This document shows positions 34,757 through 43,099 of a stretch of 64,000 nt of DNA, in pieces. The position numbers and the translations under genes are program-made. How positions within the stretch are numbered: the first letter of the stretch is position 1; the number at the start of each line of letters is the position of its first letter. Source of the DNA: Ga0077560 sp046330435 (GTDB taxonomy: Bacteria > Actinomycetota > Thermoleophilia > Miltoncostaeales > Miltoncostaeaceae). Location: NCBI GenBank assembly GCA_046330435.1, contig JAXLST010000015.1:82765-146764 (forward strand), in the 5' to 3' direction. Below the pieces are notes generated by a model, which saw nothing but the letters and a program-made list of their open reading frames with translations, made no database searches and was not told the DNA's origin.

Positions 34757-35818
34757 ATGCCCGTCCCCGCCCGTCTCGCCGCCGCAGCATCGGCGGCCCT
34801 GATCGCCGCCGTCCCGGCGTCCGCCGTCGCCAACGGGAAGCCCGGACCGGCTCCCGCCGTGTCGGCCCCCATCGCGACCGGCCTCGCCGGGCCGCTGCAG
34901 CTCGCGGTGGACGGCGGCCACGTCTACGTGGCCCAGCAGTTCGCCGGCCTGCTCACCCGATTCGACGCGGACGGCACCCGCACCGACACCCCCGTCGCCG
35001 ACCTGGACGGCATCGACGTCCGCGACGGCTCGGTGACCTACGCCACGCGGTCCGGCGAGGAGGAGGTGACGGCGTCGACGCTCACCAAGCTCGGCCCCGC
35101 CGGCACCGTGCCCACCGCCGACCTGCTGGCGTACGAGCGGCGCGCGAACCCCGACCGGGTCAACACCTACGGCTTCGAGTCGATCCCCGCGGACTGCGCG
35201 GCGCAGCTGCCCGCCGAGATCGGCCCGCCCTCGTACACCGGGCAGATCGACTCCAACCCGTTCGCCGTGCTGCTGCGCAACGGCCGCGCCTACGTGGCCG
35301 ACGCCGCGGCCAACGCGATCCTCGAGGTCACCCGCACGGGCATCCGGACGGTGGCGGTGCTGCCCCCGCAGCCGGCGGTCATCACGCGGGCCGCGGCCGA
35401 CGAGCTGAAGCTGCCGGCGTGTGCGGTGGGCCTCACGTACGACTTCGAGCCGGTGCCCACCGACGTGGAGGCCGGCCCCGGGAACACCCTGTACGTCACG
35501 ACCCTGCCGGGCGGCCCGGAGAGCCCCGTGCTCGGCCCGCGCGGTGCGGTGCAGCGCATCGACGTCTCGACCGGGCGCATCCGCACCGTGGCGCGCGGCT
35601 TCCTGGGCGCCACCGGCCTGGCCGTCGGCCCGAGGGGCACCCTGTACGTGGCGGAGATCTTCGCGAACCGGATCTCGACCCCCGGCCCGGACGGCCCGGT
35701 GACCGTGGCGGAGGTGCCGTCCCCGTCGGCGCTGGAGTACGCCTGCGGGAAGCTCTACGTGACCTACGACGTGTTCGAGAACGGCAGCCTGGCGACGATC
35801 TCACCCGTCCGGCGGTGA
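34757..35818 (+). CDS. Secreted ScyD/ScyE-family beta-propeller protein
   Basis: 353 residues. A signal peptide (VPARLAAAASAALIAAVPASAVA) is followed by NHL-like repeats: GPLQLAVDGGHVYVAQQFAGLL, NPFAVLLRNGRAYVADAAANAI, NTLYVTTLPGG and TGLAVGPRGTLYVAEIFANRI. The family takes its name from scytonemin-cluster proteins, but most actinobacterial members have unknown extracellular roles. It is monocistronic and closed by a hairpin. Confidence 0.85.
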   Translation: MPVPARLAAAASAALIAAVPASAVANGKPGPAPAVSAPIATGLAGPLQLAVDGGHVYVAQQFAGLLTRFDADGTRTDTPVADLDGIDVRDGSVTYATRSGEEEVTASTLTKLGPAGTVPTADLLAYERRANPDRVNTYGFESIPADCAAQLPAEIGPPSYTGQIDSNPFAVLLRNGRAYVADAAANAILEVTRTGIRTVAVLPPQPAVITRAAADELKLPACAVGLTYDFEPVPTDVEAGPGNTLYVTTLPGGPESPVLGPRGAVQRIDVSTGRIRTVARGFLGATGLAVGPRGTLYVAEIFANRISTPGPDGPVTVAEVPSPSALEYACGKLYVTYDVFENGSLATISPVRR

Positions 35819-35827
35819 CGCGGGGGC

Positions 35828-35858
35828 GCGGCGGGCCGGCCGCTACCCGGCCCGCCGC
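35828..35858 (+). terminator. Hairpin after the ScyD-like gene
   Basis: A perfect 12-bp stem GCGGCGGGCCGG / CCGGCCCGCCGC with a 7-base loop, starting 9 bases after the stop. No T tract. It separates this gene from the stress-promoter-driven glycosyltransferase operon. Confidence 0.65.
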
Positions 35859-35898
35859 ATCCCAATCGACCAGCGGACGGAATCCGCGCGCCGCGGCG

Positions 35899-35923
35899 TT
35901 TCTCCCCCGAGAACCGGGGAACC
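35899..35923 (+). promoter_or_regulatory. SigB/SigF-type promoter for the glycosyltransferase/heptose operon
   Basis: GTTT, 15 bases, GGGAAC; the -10 ends 42 bases before the GTG at 35966, which has GGGAGG. It puts six overlapping genes (35966-40745) under one promoter. Confidence 0.72.
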
Positions 35924-35965
35924 CCCCGCCCGTTCCATACGGAACCGGACCGCGGGAGGCGGGGT

Positions 35966-36898
35966 GTGAGGGTGCTGAGCTGGCATGTGCACGGGGCGTG
36001 GAGCACGGCGTTCGTGCACGGCGACCACGACCACGTCGTTCCCGTGGTCCCCGGACGGGGCCCCGACGGGCGGGGCAGGGCGCGGACCTACGACTGGCCG
36101 GAGCGGGTGCGCGAGGCCTCCCCGCGGGAGCTCGCCGACACGCCCCTCGACGTGGTGGTGCTCCAGCGGCCCCGCGACGAGGAGCTGCTGCTGGAATGGA
36201 CGGGCCTGCGCGCCGGCCGTGACGTGCCGGCCGTGTACGTGGAGCACAACGCCCCGCAGGGCCGGATCGCCGAGATGCGGCACCCCATGGCCGGCCGGGA
36301 CGACCTCACGCTCGTCCACGTCACCCACTTCAACGCCCTGTTCTGGGACGCGGGCACCACCCGCACCCGGGTGATCGAGCATGGCGTCCCCGACCCCGGC
36401 CCCCGGTTCACCGGTGAGCTGCCCCGCGCCGCCGTGGTGGTCAACGAGGCCGCCCGCCGCGGGCGGGTGGTGGGCACCGACCTGCTGGGCGCCCTGAACG
36501 GCGACGTCGGGATCGACCTGTTCGGCATCGACTCCGAGCGCCTGGGCGGCCACGGCGACGTGCCGCACGACCGCCTGCTCACCGAGATGGGCCGGCGGCG
36601 CATGTACCTGCACCCGGTGCGGTGGACGTCGCTGGGGCTGTCGCTGGTTGAGGCCATGCACCTGGGGATGCCCGTGGTCGCGCTCGCCACCACGGAGGCC
36701 GTCGAGGCCGTCCCCGCCGGCGCCGGCGTGGTGTCGAACCGCGTGGACCGCCTCCGCGCCGGGATGGCCCGGTTCCGCGACGACCCGGACGCCGCCGCCG
36801 AGGCCGGCCGGGCGGCGCGGGAGCACGCGGTCTCCCGCTTCGGGCTGGAGCGCTTCCTTCGCGACTGGGACGAGCTGCTCGAGGAGGTGGCCGCATGA
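35966..36898 (+). CDS. Glycosyltransferase (GT4-like)
   Basis: 310 residues, GTG start behind GGGAGG. GT-B features: short N-domain MRVLSWHVHGAWSTAFVHG, VYVEHNAPQGRIAEM, and a C-domain with LHPVRWTSLGLSLVEAMHLGMPVVALATTEAVE, the E-x7-E-type donor site. Shorter than typical GT4 enzymes. It overlaps the next glycosyltransferase by four bases and leads the operon. Donor and acceptor unknown. Confidence 0.82.
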   Translation: MRVLSWHVHGAWSTAFVHGDHDHVVPVVPGRGPDGRGRARTYDWPERVREASPRELADTPLDVVVLQRPRDEELLLEWTGLRAGRDVPAVYVEHNAPQGRIAEMRHPMAGRDDLTLVHVTHFNALFWDAGTTRTRVIEHGVPDPGPRFTGELPRAAVVVNEAARRGRVVGTDLLGALNGDVGIDLFGIDSERLGGHGDVPHDRLLTEMGRRRMYLHPVRWTSLGLSLVEAMHLGMPVVALATTEAVEAVPAGAGVVSNRVDRLRAGMARFRDDPDAAAEAGRAAREHAVSRFGLERFLRDWDELLEEVAA

Positions 36899-38118
36899 GG
36901 GTCGACCTGGTGTCCGAACACGCGAGCCCCCTCGCCGCCCTGGGCGGTGAGGACGCGGGCGGGCAGAACGTGCACGTCGCCGCGCTCGCCGAGGGCCTGG
37001 CACACGCCGGAGTGGACGTGACCGTGCACACCCGCCGCGACGACCGGGCGCTGCCGCGGTACGTCGAGGCGCCCGCCGGGTTCACCGTCCACCACGTCGA
37101 CGCGGGGCCGCCCGAGGCGCTCCCCAAGGACGAGCTGCTGCCCCACATGGGCGCCTTCGCGCGGGAGCTGGTGCGGGAGTGGGGCGCCGACCCGCCGGAC
37201 CTCGTGCACGCGCACTTCTGGATGAGCGGCGTCGCGAGCCTCATGGCCGGCCGCGCGGCGGGCGTGCCCGTGGCGCACACCTTCCACGCCCTCGGGGTCG
37301 TGAAGCGCCGCCACCAGGGGGACGCCGACACCTCCCCCGCCGGGCGGGTGGCCCACGAGGCCCGCATCATGCGGGACGCCGACCGCATCATCGCGACCTG
37401 CTCCGACGAGGTGTTCGAGCTGCTGCGGCAGGGCGCCGACCGGCGCCGCGTCTCCATCGTCCCGTGCGGGGTGGACACCGCCCACTTCACGCCGCGGGGA
37501 CCGGCGGCGGCCCGCGGGGAACGGCCCAGGGTGCTCGCGGTGGGGCGGCTGGTGCCGCGCAAGGGCGTCGACGACGCCATCCGCGCGATGGCGCTGGTGC
37601 CGGACGCCGAGCTGGTCGTTGCCGGAGGTCCCGGCGCGGCGGCGATGGACGCCGACCCGGAGGTGCGCCGGCTGCGCAGGGTGGCGCGCGCCGCCGGCGT
37701 CGGCGACCGGGTGCGCCTGCTGGGCGCGGTGTCGCGCGACGACATGCCCGCGCTGCTGCGCTCCGCCGACGCGGTCGTGTGCGCCCCCTGGTACGAGCCG
37801 TTCGGCATCGTGCCGCTGGAGGCGATGGCCTGCGGGGTGCCCGTGGTGGCCGCCCGGGTGGGCGGCCTGGTGGACAGCGTGGTGCACGAGGTCACCGGCC
37901 TGCACGTGCCGCCCCGGGACCCCCGGGCGATCGCCGCGGCGCTGCGGGCGCTGCTGGGCGACGAGGCGCGGCGCATCATGATGGGCGCCGCCGGCATCCA
38001 CCGGGCGCGCACGAAGTTCGACTGGTCCCGGGTGACCGCGGGGACGCTGGAGGCGTACGCCCGCACGCTCGCGCCGGCCGGCGCCGAGCGCCGCAGCATG
38101 GGGGTGGCGGCGCCATGA
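36895..38118 (+). CDS. Family 4 glycosyltransferase (MshA/sucrose-phosphate synthase-like)
   Basis: 407 residues. Starts RVDLVSEHASPLAALGGEDAGGQNVHVAAL, with the GGQNV acceptor loop of this branch, then HAHFWMSGVASLMAG, VPCGVDTAHFTPRG, VLAVGRLVPRKGVDDAIRA and PWYEPFGIVPLEAMACGVPVV with the donor-binding glutamates. It should transfer a sugar from UDP, GDP or ADP donors. Coupled on both sides by 4-base overlaps. Together with GmhA and HldE it probably builds a heptose-containing surface glycan. Confidence 0.9.
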   Translation: MRVDLVSEHASPLAALGGEDAGGQNVHVAALAEGLAHAGVDVTVHTRRDDRALPRYVEAPAGFTVHHVDAGPPEALPKDELLPHMGAFARELVREWGADPPDLVHAHFWMSGVASLMAGRAAGVPVAHTFHALGVVKRRHQGDADTSPAGRVAHEARIMRDADRIIATCSDEVFELLRQGADRRRVSIVPCGVDTAHFTPRGPAAARGERPRVLAVGRLVPRKGVDDAIRAMALVPDAELVVAGGPGAAAMDADPEVRRLRRVARAAGVGDRVRLLGAVSRDDMPALLRSADAVVCAPWYEPFGIVPLEAMACGVPVVAARVGGLVDSVVHEVTGLHVPPRDPRAIAAALRALLGDEARRIMMGAAGIHRARTKFDWSRVTAGTLEAYARTLAPAGAERRSMGVAAP

Positions 38119-38723
38119 GCACCGCGGCCCTCGAACACGTGGAGCGCCTGCGGCGGGCGCTGGACGACCTGGCCGGGCAGGCCGCCGCGGTGTCGGCCTG
38201 GGGCCGGGAGCTCGCCGAGATCCTGGGCGGCGGCGGCCGGCTGCTGGTCGCGGGCAACGGCGGCAGCGCCGCGCACGCCCAGCACCTCACCGGCGAGCTG
38301 GTGGGCCGGTACCGCGACGAGCGGCGCCCGCTGAGCGCCATCGCGCTGCACGCCGAGACGACCAGCCTCACCGCGATCGTCAACGACTACGGCGCCGACG
38401 AGGCGTTCGCCCGCCAGGCGCTCGCGCACGGCCGCCCGGGTGACGTGCTGCTGCTGGTGTCCACCTCCGGCCGCAGCCCCAACCTGCTGCGCGCCGCGGA
38501 CGCGGGCCGGGAGGCGGGGCTGCGGGTGTGGGGCCTCACGGGGCCCAGCCCCAACCCGCTGGCGGCCCGGTGCGAGCAGTCGGTGTGCGTGGACGCCGGC
38601 ACCACGGCGACCATCCAGGAGGTCCACCAGGTCGTCGTGCACCTGGTGTGCGACGCCGTCGACTCGGCCCTGGCGGCCCCGCGCCGGCGGCACATGCGGC
38701 TGGTGGGGGGCACGGGCGGATGA
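38115..38723 (+). CDS. gmhA: D-sedoheptulose-7-phosphate isomerase
   Basis: 202 residues, ATG overlapping the GT4 stop. A SIS-domain protein with LLVAGNGGSAAHAQHLTGEL, ETTSLTAIVNDYGADEAFARQ, LLLVSTSGRSPNLLRAA and EVHQVVVHLVCDAVD, all typical of GmhA. It converts sedoheptulose 7-phosphate to heptose 7-phosphate, the first step of nucleotide-heptose synthesis. It is followed with overlap by the HldE-like gene, the next enzyme. Confidence 0.9.
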   Translation: MSTAALEHVERLRRALDDLAGQAAAVSAWGRELAEILGGGGRLLVAGNGGSAAHAQHLTGELVGRYRDERRPLSAIALHAETTSLTAIVNDYGADEAFARQALAHGRPGDVLLLVSTSGRSPNLLRAADAGREAGLRVWGLTGPSPNPLAARCEQSVCVDAGTTATIQEVHQVVVHLVCDAVDSALAAPRRRHMRLVGGTGG

Positions 38724-40066
38724 GGCGCCGCATCACGGTGGTCGGCGACGTCCTGCTGGACGCCGACCTGGACGGCACCGCCCGCCGGCTGTGCCCCGAC
38801 GCACCCGCCCCCGTGGTGGAGGCGCCGGTGGAGCGCGCCCGCCCCGGCGGCGCGGGCCTCGCCGCATGGATGCTCGCCCGCGACGGCCACGAGGTGACGC
38901 TGGTGGCGGCCCCCGGGGCGGGTCCCGCCGGCGACCGCCTGCGGGTGCTGCTGGACCGCTGCGGGGTGACGCTCGTGGACGTCGGCGACGGCGGGACCGG
39001 CGTCGAGAAGATCCGCGTGCGCGCCGGCGGCCTGGTGCTGCTGCGCCTGGACCGCGGGGAGCCCGCGGGCGTGACGGCGCCCGGCGACGACGCCCGGGCG
39101 GCCCTCACCGGGGCGGACGCCGTGCTGGCCGCGGACTACGGGCTGGGCGTCTGCGCCCATCCGGGCGTGCGGGCGCTGCTGGAGTCGGCCGGCGCCCCGG
39201 TGGTGTGGGACCCCCACCCCGCGGGCCGGTGCCCGTGCCGGGGCGCCGCACTGGTGACCCCCCAACGCCGCGGAGGCCGCGGCCATGCCGGGGCGGGCGA
39301 CCCCGCCGTCCTGCGCTCCGCCCTGCGGGCGGACGCGGTCGCGGTGACCCACGGCGCGGAGGGGGCCGAGCTGGCCGACGGCGCCGGGCCGGCCGTGCTG
39401 GTCCCCGCGCCCCGCCTCCACGTCCCCCGACGACACCCTCGGCGCGGGCGACCGCTTCGCGTCGGCCGCCGCGGCGGCCCTCGCCGGCGGCTGCGACGCG
39501 CGGGAGGCGTGCGCACCGCCGTCCGCTCCGCCTCGGCGTTCGTCGCCGCCGGCGGCGTGGCGGCGTTCGGCGAGCCCGGCACCCCCTCACGGCCCCCGGA
39601 CGCCGGGGGCGACGCCGTCGCCGTGGCCCGGGCGGTGCGCGAGCGCGGCGGAACCGTGGTCGCCACGGGCGGATGCTTCGACCTGCTGCACGCCGGCCAC
39701 GTGGCATCCCTGGAGGCCGCGCGGTCGCTGGGCGACTGCCTGGTGGTGCTGCTCAACGGCGACGACTCGGTGCGGCGGCTCAAGGGCCCCGACCGCCCGG
39801 TGGTGGGCCAGGAGGACCGCGCGGCGGTGCTGCGCGGCCTGCGCGCGGTGGACGCCGTGATGGTGTTCCACGAGGACGACCCCGTCGCCGCCCTGCGCCG
39901 CCTGCGCCCGCACGTGTTCGCAAAGGGCGCGGACTACGACCCGGAACGACTCCCGGAGGCCGGCGTGATGCACGGCCTGGGGGGCCGGGTCGTGCCGCTG
40001 CCGTTCGTCGCGGGGCGTTCCACGACCCGCCTGATCTCGGAGGTGACCGCCCGTGCCAGGAGCTGA
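38720..40066 (+). CDS. hldE: HldE-like bifunctional heptose kinase/nucleotidyltransferase (with internal frameshifts)
   Basis: 448 residues as read. N-terminal PfkB-type kinase (ITVVGDVLLDADLDG, GGAGLAAWMLARDGHEVTLV, LLRLDRGEP); C-terminal nucleotidyltransferase (VVATGGCFDLLHAGHVASLEAA, LVVLLNGDDSVRRLKGPDRP, GRSTTRLI). Two internal stretches are out of frame: an extra C in the run 39258-39263 offset near 39285, and an extra C in 39424-39428 offset near 39508. Undoing them restores LVTPNAAEAAAM and the PfkB motif DTLGAGDRFASAAAAAL. As read, the kinase site is destroyed. The domains should phosphorylate heptose 7-phosphate and then activate heptose 1-phosphate with a nucleotide. Confidence 0.85.
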   Translation: MRRRITVVGDVLLDADLDGTARRLCPDAPAPVVEAPVERARPGGAGLAAWMLARDGHEVTLVAAPGAGPAGDRLRVLLDRCGVTLVDVGDGGTGVEKIRVRAGGLVLLRLDRGEPAGVTAPGDDARAALTGADAVLAADYGLGVCAHPGVRALLESAGAPVVWDPHPAGRCPCRGAALVTPQRRGGRGHAGAGDPAVLRSALRADAVAVTHGAEGAELADGAGPAVLVPAPRLHVPRRHPRRGRPLRVGRRGGPRRRLRRAGGVRTAVRSASAFVAAGGVAAFGEPGTPSRPPDAGGDAVAVARAVRERGGTVVATGGCFDLLHAGHVASLEAARSLGDCLVVLLNGDDSVRRLKGPDRPVVGQEDRAAVLRGLRAVDAVMVFHEDDPVAALRRLRPHVFAKGADYDPERLPEAGVMHGLGGRVVPLPFVAGRSTTRLISEVTARARS

Positions 40067-40745
40067 CGCAGGTGTGGTGATCGTGACCGGCGGGGCCTCG
40101 GGCCTGGGCCGGGCCGTGGCCGCGGCCGTGCTGGCCGACGGCGGGACCCCGGTGGTGCTCGACCGCCGGGAGCCGGACCTCGACGTGGAGGCCGAGCTGG
40201 TGGACCTCGCCGACGCACGTGCCGCCGAGGCGGCGGTGCGCCGCGTCGCGGAGCGCCACGGGCGGCTGGAGGCGGTGGTCGCCGCCGCCGGCACCGACGC
40301 CTGCGGCGACCTGCCGGACGTGCCCGGCGCCGACTGGGACCGGGTGATCATGGTGAACCTGGTGGGCGTGGCCGCCGTGGTGCGCGCCGCCCTGCCGTAC
40401 CTGGAGCGCAGCCGCGGGCGGGTGGTCACGATCGCCTCCACCCTGGGCCTGCGGGCGCTGCCCGCCGCCACCGCGTACTGCGCGAGCAAGTTCGGCGTGG
40501 TGGGGTTCACGCGCGCCCTGGCGGCCGAGACCGCCGGCCGGGTGGGTGTGACGATGCTGGTGCCGGGCGGCATGGACACCGCGTTCTTCGACGGCCGGGA
40601 CGAGCGTTTCCGGCCCGGGCCGGAGGCCATGCTCAACGACCCCGCGGACGTGGCCGACGCCGTGCTGTTCGCGCTGCGCACGCCACCGGGCGTGGAGGTG
40701 CGGGAGCTGGTGGTGTGCCCCGCGATGGAGCCCAGCTGGCCCTGA
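40053..40745 (+). CDS. Short-chain dehydrogenase/reductase
   Basis: 230 residues from a GTG overlapping HldE by 14 bases. Cofactor motif VIVTGGASGLGRAVAAAV, then AAAGTDACGD in place of NNAG, catalytic serine in VVTIASTLGLRAL, and YCASKFGVVGFTRAL. It ends the operon with the heptose genes, so a nucleotide-sugar or sugar-lipid reductase role is possible but not shown. A strong bidirectional hairpin follows. Confidence 0.88.
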   Translation: MPGADAGVVIVTGGASGLGRAVAAAVLADGGTPVVLDRREPDLDVEAELVDLADARAAEAAVRRVAERHGRLEAVVAAAGTDACGDLPDVPGADWDRVIMVNLVGVAAVVRAALPYLERSRGRVVTIASTLGLRALPAATAYCASKFGVVGFTRALAAETAGRVGVTMLVPGGMDTAFFDGRDERFRPGPEAMLNDPADVADAVLFALRTPPGVEVRELVVCPAMEPSWP

Positions 40746-40801
40746 CGATGTGCCCCCGCGCCTGACGCCGCCGGCCGCCGGTCTCCCGGCCGGAGGTGTC
40801 A

Positions 40802-40835
40802 CCGGGGAGGCGGGCCGGGCCGGCCGCCTCCCCGG
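40802..40835. terminator. Bidirectional hairpin between convergent operons
   Basis: A perfect 12-bp stem CCGGGGAGGCGG / CCGCCTCCCCGG with a 10-base loop, between the SDR stop (40745) and the end of the minus-strand DUF3618 gene (40844). It can serve both strands. Confidence 0.65.
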
Positions 40836-40843
40836 AGCGGGGG

Positions 40844-41317
40844 TCAGCCCCCCTGGTTCACCGCCGAGCCCATGCGCTCGGACGCGTGCTCGGAGACCTG
40901 CCGGCCCTCCTCGGCGACGCGCTCCCGGGTGACCTGGGCGGCCTCCCCCAGCACGTCCTTGCCGCGCTCGACCGCCTCGTGGGCGGTCTCGGACGCCGCG
41001 GACACGACCTCGCCGGCCACGCCGCCCATCTTCTCGCGCTCCATGTCGGTCTCCGGCAGGAGGGCGCCCACCAGGAACCCGGCCGCCGCCGAGCCCAGGG
41101 CGATCGCGAGCGGCTTCACCGCGCCCGAGCCCCCGCCGTTGCCGGCGTGCCCTCCGGCGTCCTTCACGGCGTCCTGCAGCTGCCCGGCGCGCTCCCGGAT
41201 GGCGCCCTTGGCGCGCTCCGGCACGTTCGCGCGGTGGCCGAGCTCCTCGGCGGTCGCGCCGATGCGCTCCCGGACCTCGGTCAGCCGATTCCCGACCTGG
41301 CTCGTGTCGTCAGCCAT
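40844..41317 (-). CDS. DUF3618-like membrane-associated protein
   Basis: 157 residues with an excellent AAGGAGG site. The N-terminus (LTEVRERIGATAEELGHRANVPERAK) follows the DUF3618 helix pattern. A single glycine/alanine-rich hydrophobic segment (PLAIALGSAAAGFLVGALL) spans the membrane, and the C-terminal 80 residues form an amphipathic helix with repeating SETAHEAVE-like units. It is last in a three-gene membrane stress operon and may shape the envelope. Mechanism unknown. Confidence 0.8.
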   Translation of the reverse strand: MADDTSQVGNRLTEVRERIGATAEELGHRANVPERAKGAIRERAGQLQDAVKDAGGHAGNGGGSGAVKPLAIALGSAAAGFLVGALLPETDMEREKMGGVAGEVVSAASETAHEAVERGKDVLGEAAQVTRERVAEEGRQVSEHASERMGSAVNQGG

Positions 41318-41703
41318 GTCACGTCCTCCTTCACGGTGTCGATGGTCCTGCGCGGCAGCGGGTTGCCCGTCCTGCGCAGCTGTTGGCGGGCGGCGAGCGC
41401 GGCGCACGCTGCGGCCACGAGGAGCACCGCCCCCACGATGAGCGCCGCCGCCCAGGCGGGCATCACCTCGTCGAGTCCGAGGACCGCGGCGGCCACGAGC
41501 GTGCCCGTGGCGCACAGCGCGGCGACGAGGGCGACGGCCCCCATCACGGCGGCCGACACCGCGTGCCGGCGCTTCTCGCCGATCTCGCTGCGCAGGAGGT
41601 CCATCTCCACGCCGGCGAGCTCGGCCGCCTCGTCGCGGAACCGGCGCAGCAACTGCCCGAGGGGCAGCGACCGCACCTCGCCGTCGAGTCTGGCGGTCGT
41701 CAC
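41281..41703 (-). CDS. Phage-holin-family-like (Phage_holin_3_6) membrane protein
   Basis: 140 residues, GTG start overlapping the upstream gene by four bases. Pattern of actinobacterial 'phage holin family' proteins: an N-terminal soluble helix (QLLRRFRDEAAELAGVEMDLLRSEI) followed by two membrane helices. These are chromosomal envelope proteins and no lysis genes are nearby, so a phage origin is not supported. It overlaps the DUF3618 gene by 37 bases. Confidence 0.8.
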   Translation of the reverse strand: MTTARLDGEVRSLPLGQLLRRFRDEAAELAGVEMDLLRSEIGEKRRHAVSAAVMGAVALVAALCATGTLVAAAVLGLDEVMPAWAAALIVGAVLLVAAACAALAARQQLRRTGNPLPRRTIDTVKEDVTWLTTRARSGIG

Positions 41704-42203
41704 TGCGGGCTCCCCGCCGGGCGGATCTCCCCCGAGCTCGACGCGGGCGCACCCGCGGCGTGGACGCCCGCGTGCGTCGCGCTCGGGCTCTCGCTCGGGA
41801 TCAGCCCCCGCCGGTCCCCGCCGCCGCCGTGCGGGCGGTCGGCGGCCTTCACGAACCGCGCCGCCGCGAGACCCGCGGCGAAGCTCCCCAGCGCCACCAT
41901 GGCGGGGTGCCGGCGGCCGTACCGCGTGGCGTCGTCCATGATCGTCGCCCCGTCGGAGCGGTCCAGGTACTCCCCCATGCGCTGCACGCGGTCGGCGGTG
42001 GACTCCGCCATGTCCGCGGCCCGGCCGCGCCCGCGGCGCCGCAGCTCCTCACCCACCGAGCGGGCGTCCTCCGCCATCCCGCGGGAGCTCTCGGCCGCCT
42101 TCGTGGACCGCTCGGTGAGCATGTCCGACATCCGGTCGCGCGCCTTCTGCGCACCACCGGCGGCGGCTTCCTTCCCACGCTGGCTGATCTCGGCTGTCTC
42201 CAT
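41700..42203 (-). CDS. Helical membrane-associated stress protein
   Basis: 167 residues from the ATG at 42203, with GGAGG upstream. Long charged helix (AEDARSVGEELRRRGRGRAADMAESTADRVQRM, about residues 40-75), then a HPAMVALGSFAAGLAAARFVKAA segment that looks like one membrane helix, and a low-complexity tail. Proteins like this, DUF3618 and holin-like genes commonly sit together. It leads the three-gene operon from a perfect SigB-type promoter. Confidence 0.72.
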   Translation of the reverse strand: METAEISQRGKEAAAGGAQKARDRMSDMLTERSTKAAESSRGMAEDARSVGEELRRRGRGRAADMAESTADRVQRMGEYLDRSDGATIMDDATRYGRRHPAMVALGSFAAGLAAARFVKAADRPHGGGGDRRGLIPSESPSATHAGVHAAGAPASSSGEIRPAGSPQ

Positions 42204-42266
42204 CTGCCACACCCTCCGGACGTGTCGTCATGCAGGTCCGCGACCGGTGCCGGCCGCGCGGTCCGG

Positions 42267-42291
42267 GTTCCCCCGCCGGCGGCCCGGAAAC
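42267..42291 (-). promoter_or_regulatory. SigB/SigF-type promoter for the DUF3618/holin-like operon
   Basis: Minus strand: GTTTCC...GGGAAC, 15-base spacer, perfect; the -10 ends 63 bases before the ATG at 42203. Divergent from 42318-42343. Confidence 0.72.
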
Positions 42292-42317
42292 GCGAAGCGC
42301 CGACGCACCCGGCGGCC

Positions 42318-42343
42318 GTTTCGGCGCCCCCCGGAGCGGGAAC
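42318..42343 (+). promoter_or_regulatory. SigB/SigF-type promoter for the DUF2795 gene
   Basis: GTTT, 16 bases, GGGAAC; the -10 ends 40 bases before the ATG at 42384, which has GGGAGGA. Confidence 0.7.
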
Positions 42344-42383
42344 GCCCGCATCCCAGGAGGCACCCGAACCGAGGGAGGACGCC

Positions 42384-42590
42384 ATGGGGTTCCAGGTCAC
42401 CGAGGTGCAGCGGGCGCTGAAGGGCGCCGACTACCCGGCGAGTTCCGACGACCTCGCCGGTCTCGCCGAGCGCAACGGCGCGGACCGCGGCCTGGTGGAC
42501 GCCCTGCGCGGCATGGGGCGCGGCGACATCGAGGGCCCGACCGGCGTCATGGAGGCGCTCAAGGGCTCCCTGGGCGGCGACGCGGGCTGA
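42384..42590 (+). CDS. DUF2795 family small protein
   Basis: 68 residues with GGGAGG upstream. It reads VTEVQRALKGADYPASSDDLAGLAERNGADRGLVDALRGM, the DUF2795 pattern of short helical proteins common in actinobacteria and some archaea. Function unknown, though the fold resembles Rho-N/SAP-like helices. Its stop shares a base with the next start (TGATG). Confidence 0.82.
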   Translation: MGFQVTEVQRALKGADYPASSDDLAGLAERNGADRGLVDALRGMGRGDIEGPTGVMEALKGSLGGDAG

Positions 42591-43099
42591 TGGCCGGGCC
42601 CGCGCCTGCCGAGCCCGCCCTGCAGGTGGTGGGCGGCGCCGCCTCCGGCGGGTGGCGGGAGGTGGGCGGCCCCGTCGCGCACCAGGCCGCGGCCTCGGGC
42701 GGGAGCGGCGGGCTCATCGCCATGGTGGTGCTGGTGCTGGCGGTCGCCGGCGGGGTGCTGCTGGTACGGCGCATGTCCCGCGACCCGCTGACGGACCCGG
42801 GCGTGCTGCTGCCCGACGGGTTCCGGGGACGCAACCTCGACACCGTGCGCCTGGCCGTGGGGCCCTGGCCGGAGCCGGCCTGGCGGCCGCCGTCGGAGGT
42901 GGTGCTGGTGCTGCTCAGCGGCGGCCCCGTCCCGGTGGACGTCGACGGCGAGATCCGCTGGCTGCGCGACGGCGAGGCCCTGCGGATGGGCCCGGGTCCC
43001 GGCTGCGTCCGCCGGGCCCGCCCCCTGCGCACCAGCGCCGTGTGGGTGCACATGACCCCGCGCGGCGCGGGCGTGGAGGACCCGGCCGTCAGGCCGTGA
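42590..43099 (+). CDS. Hypothetical membrane protein (169 aa)
   Basis: No family recognised. One membrane helix (GLIAMVVLVLAVAGGVLLV, about residues 40-58) splits a short alanine/glycine-rich N-terminus from a C-terminal domain of about 105 residues with beta-type pattern (EVVLVLLSGGPVPVDVDGEI). It is coupled to the DUF2795 gene. Its last bases overlap the converging heptose phosphatase gene by 11. Confidence 0.65.
   Translation: MAGPAPAEPALQVVGGAASGGWREVGGPVAHQAAASGGSGGLIAMVVLVLAVAGGVLLVRRMSRDPLTDPGVLLPDGFRGRNLDTVRLAVGPWPEPAWRPPSEVVLVLLSGGPVPVDVDGEIRWLRDGEALRMGPGPGCVRRARPLRTSAVWVHMTPRGAGVEDPAVRP

Noticed and set aside
41281..41703. Prophage remnant suggested by a holin-family gene
   Set aside because: No lysin, structural, integrase or attachment features nearby; such proteins are ordinary chromosomal envelope genes in actinobacteria.
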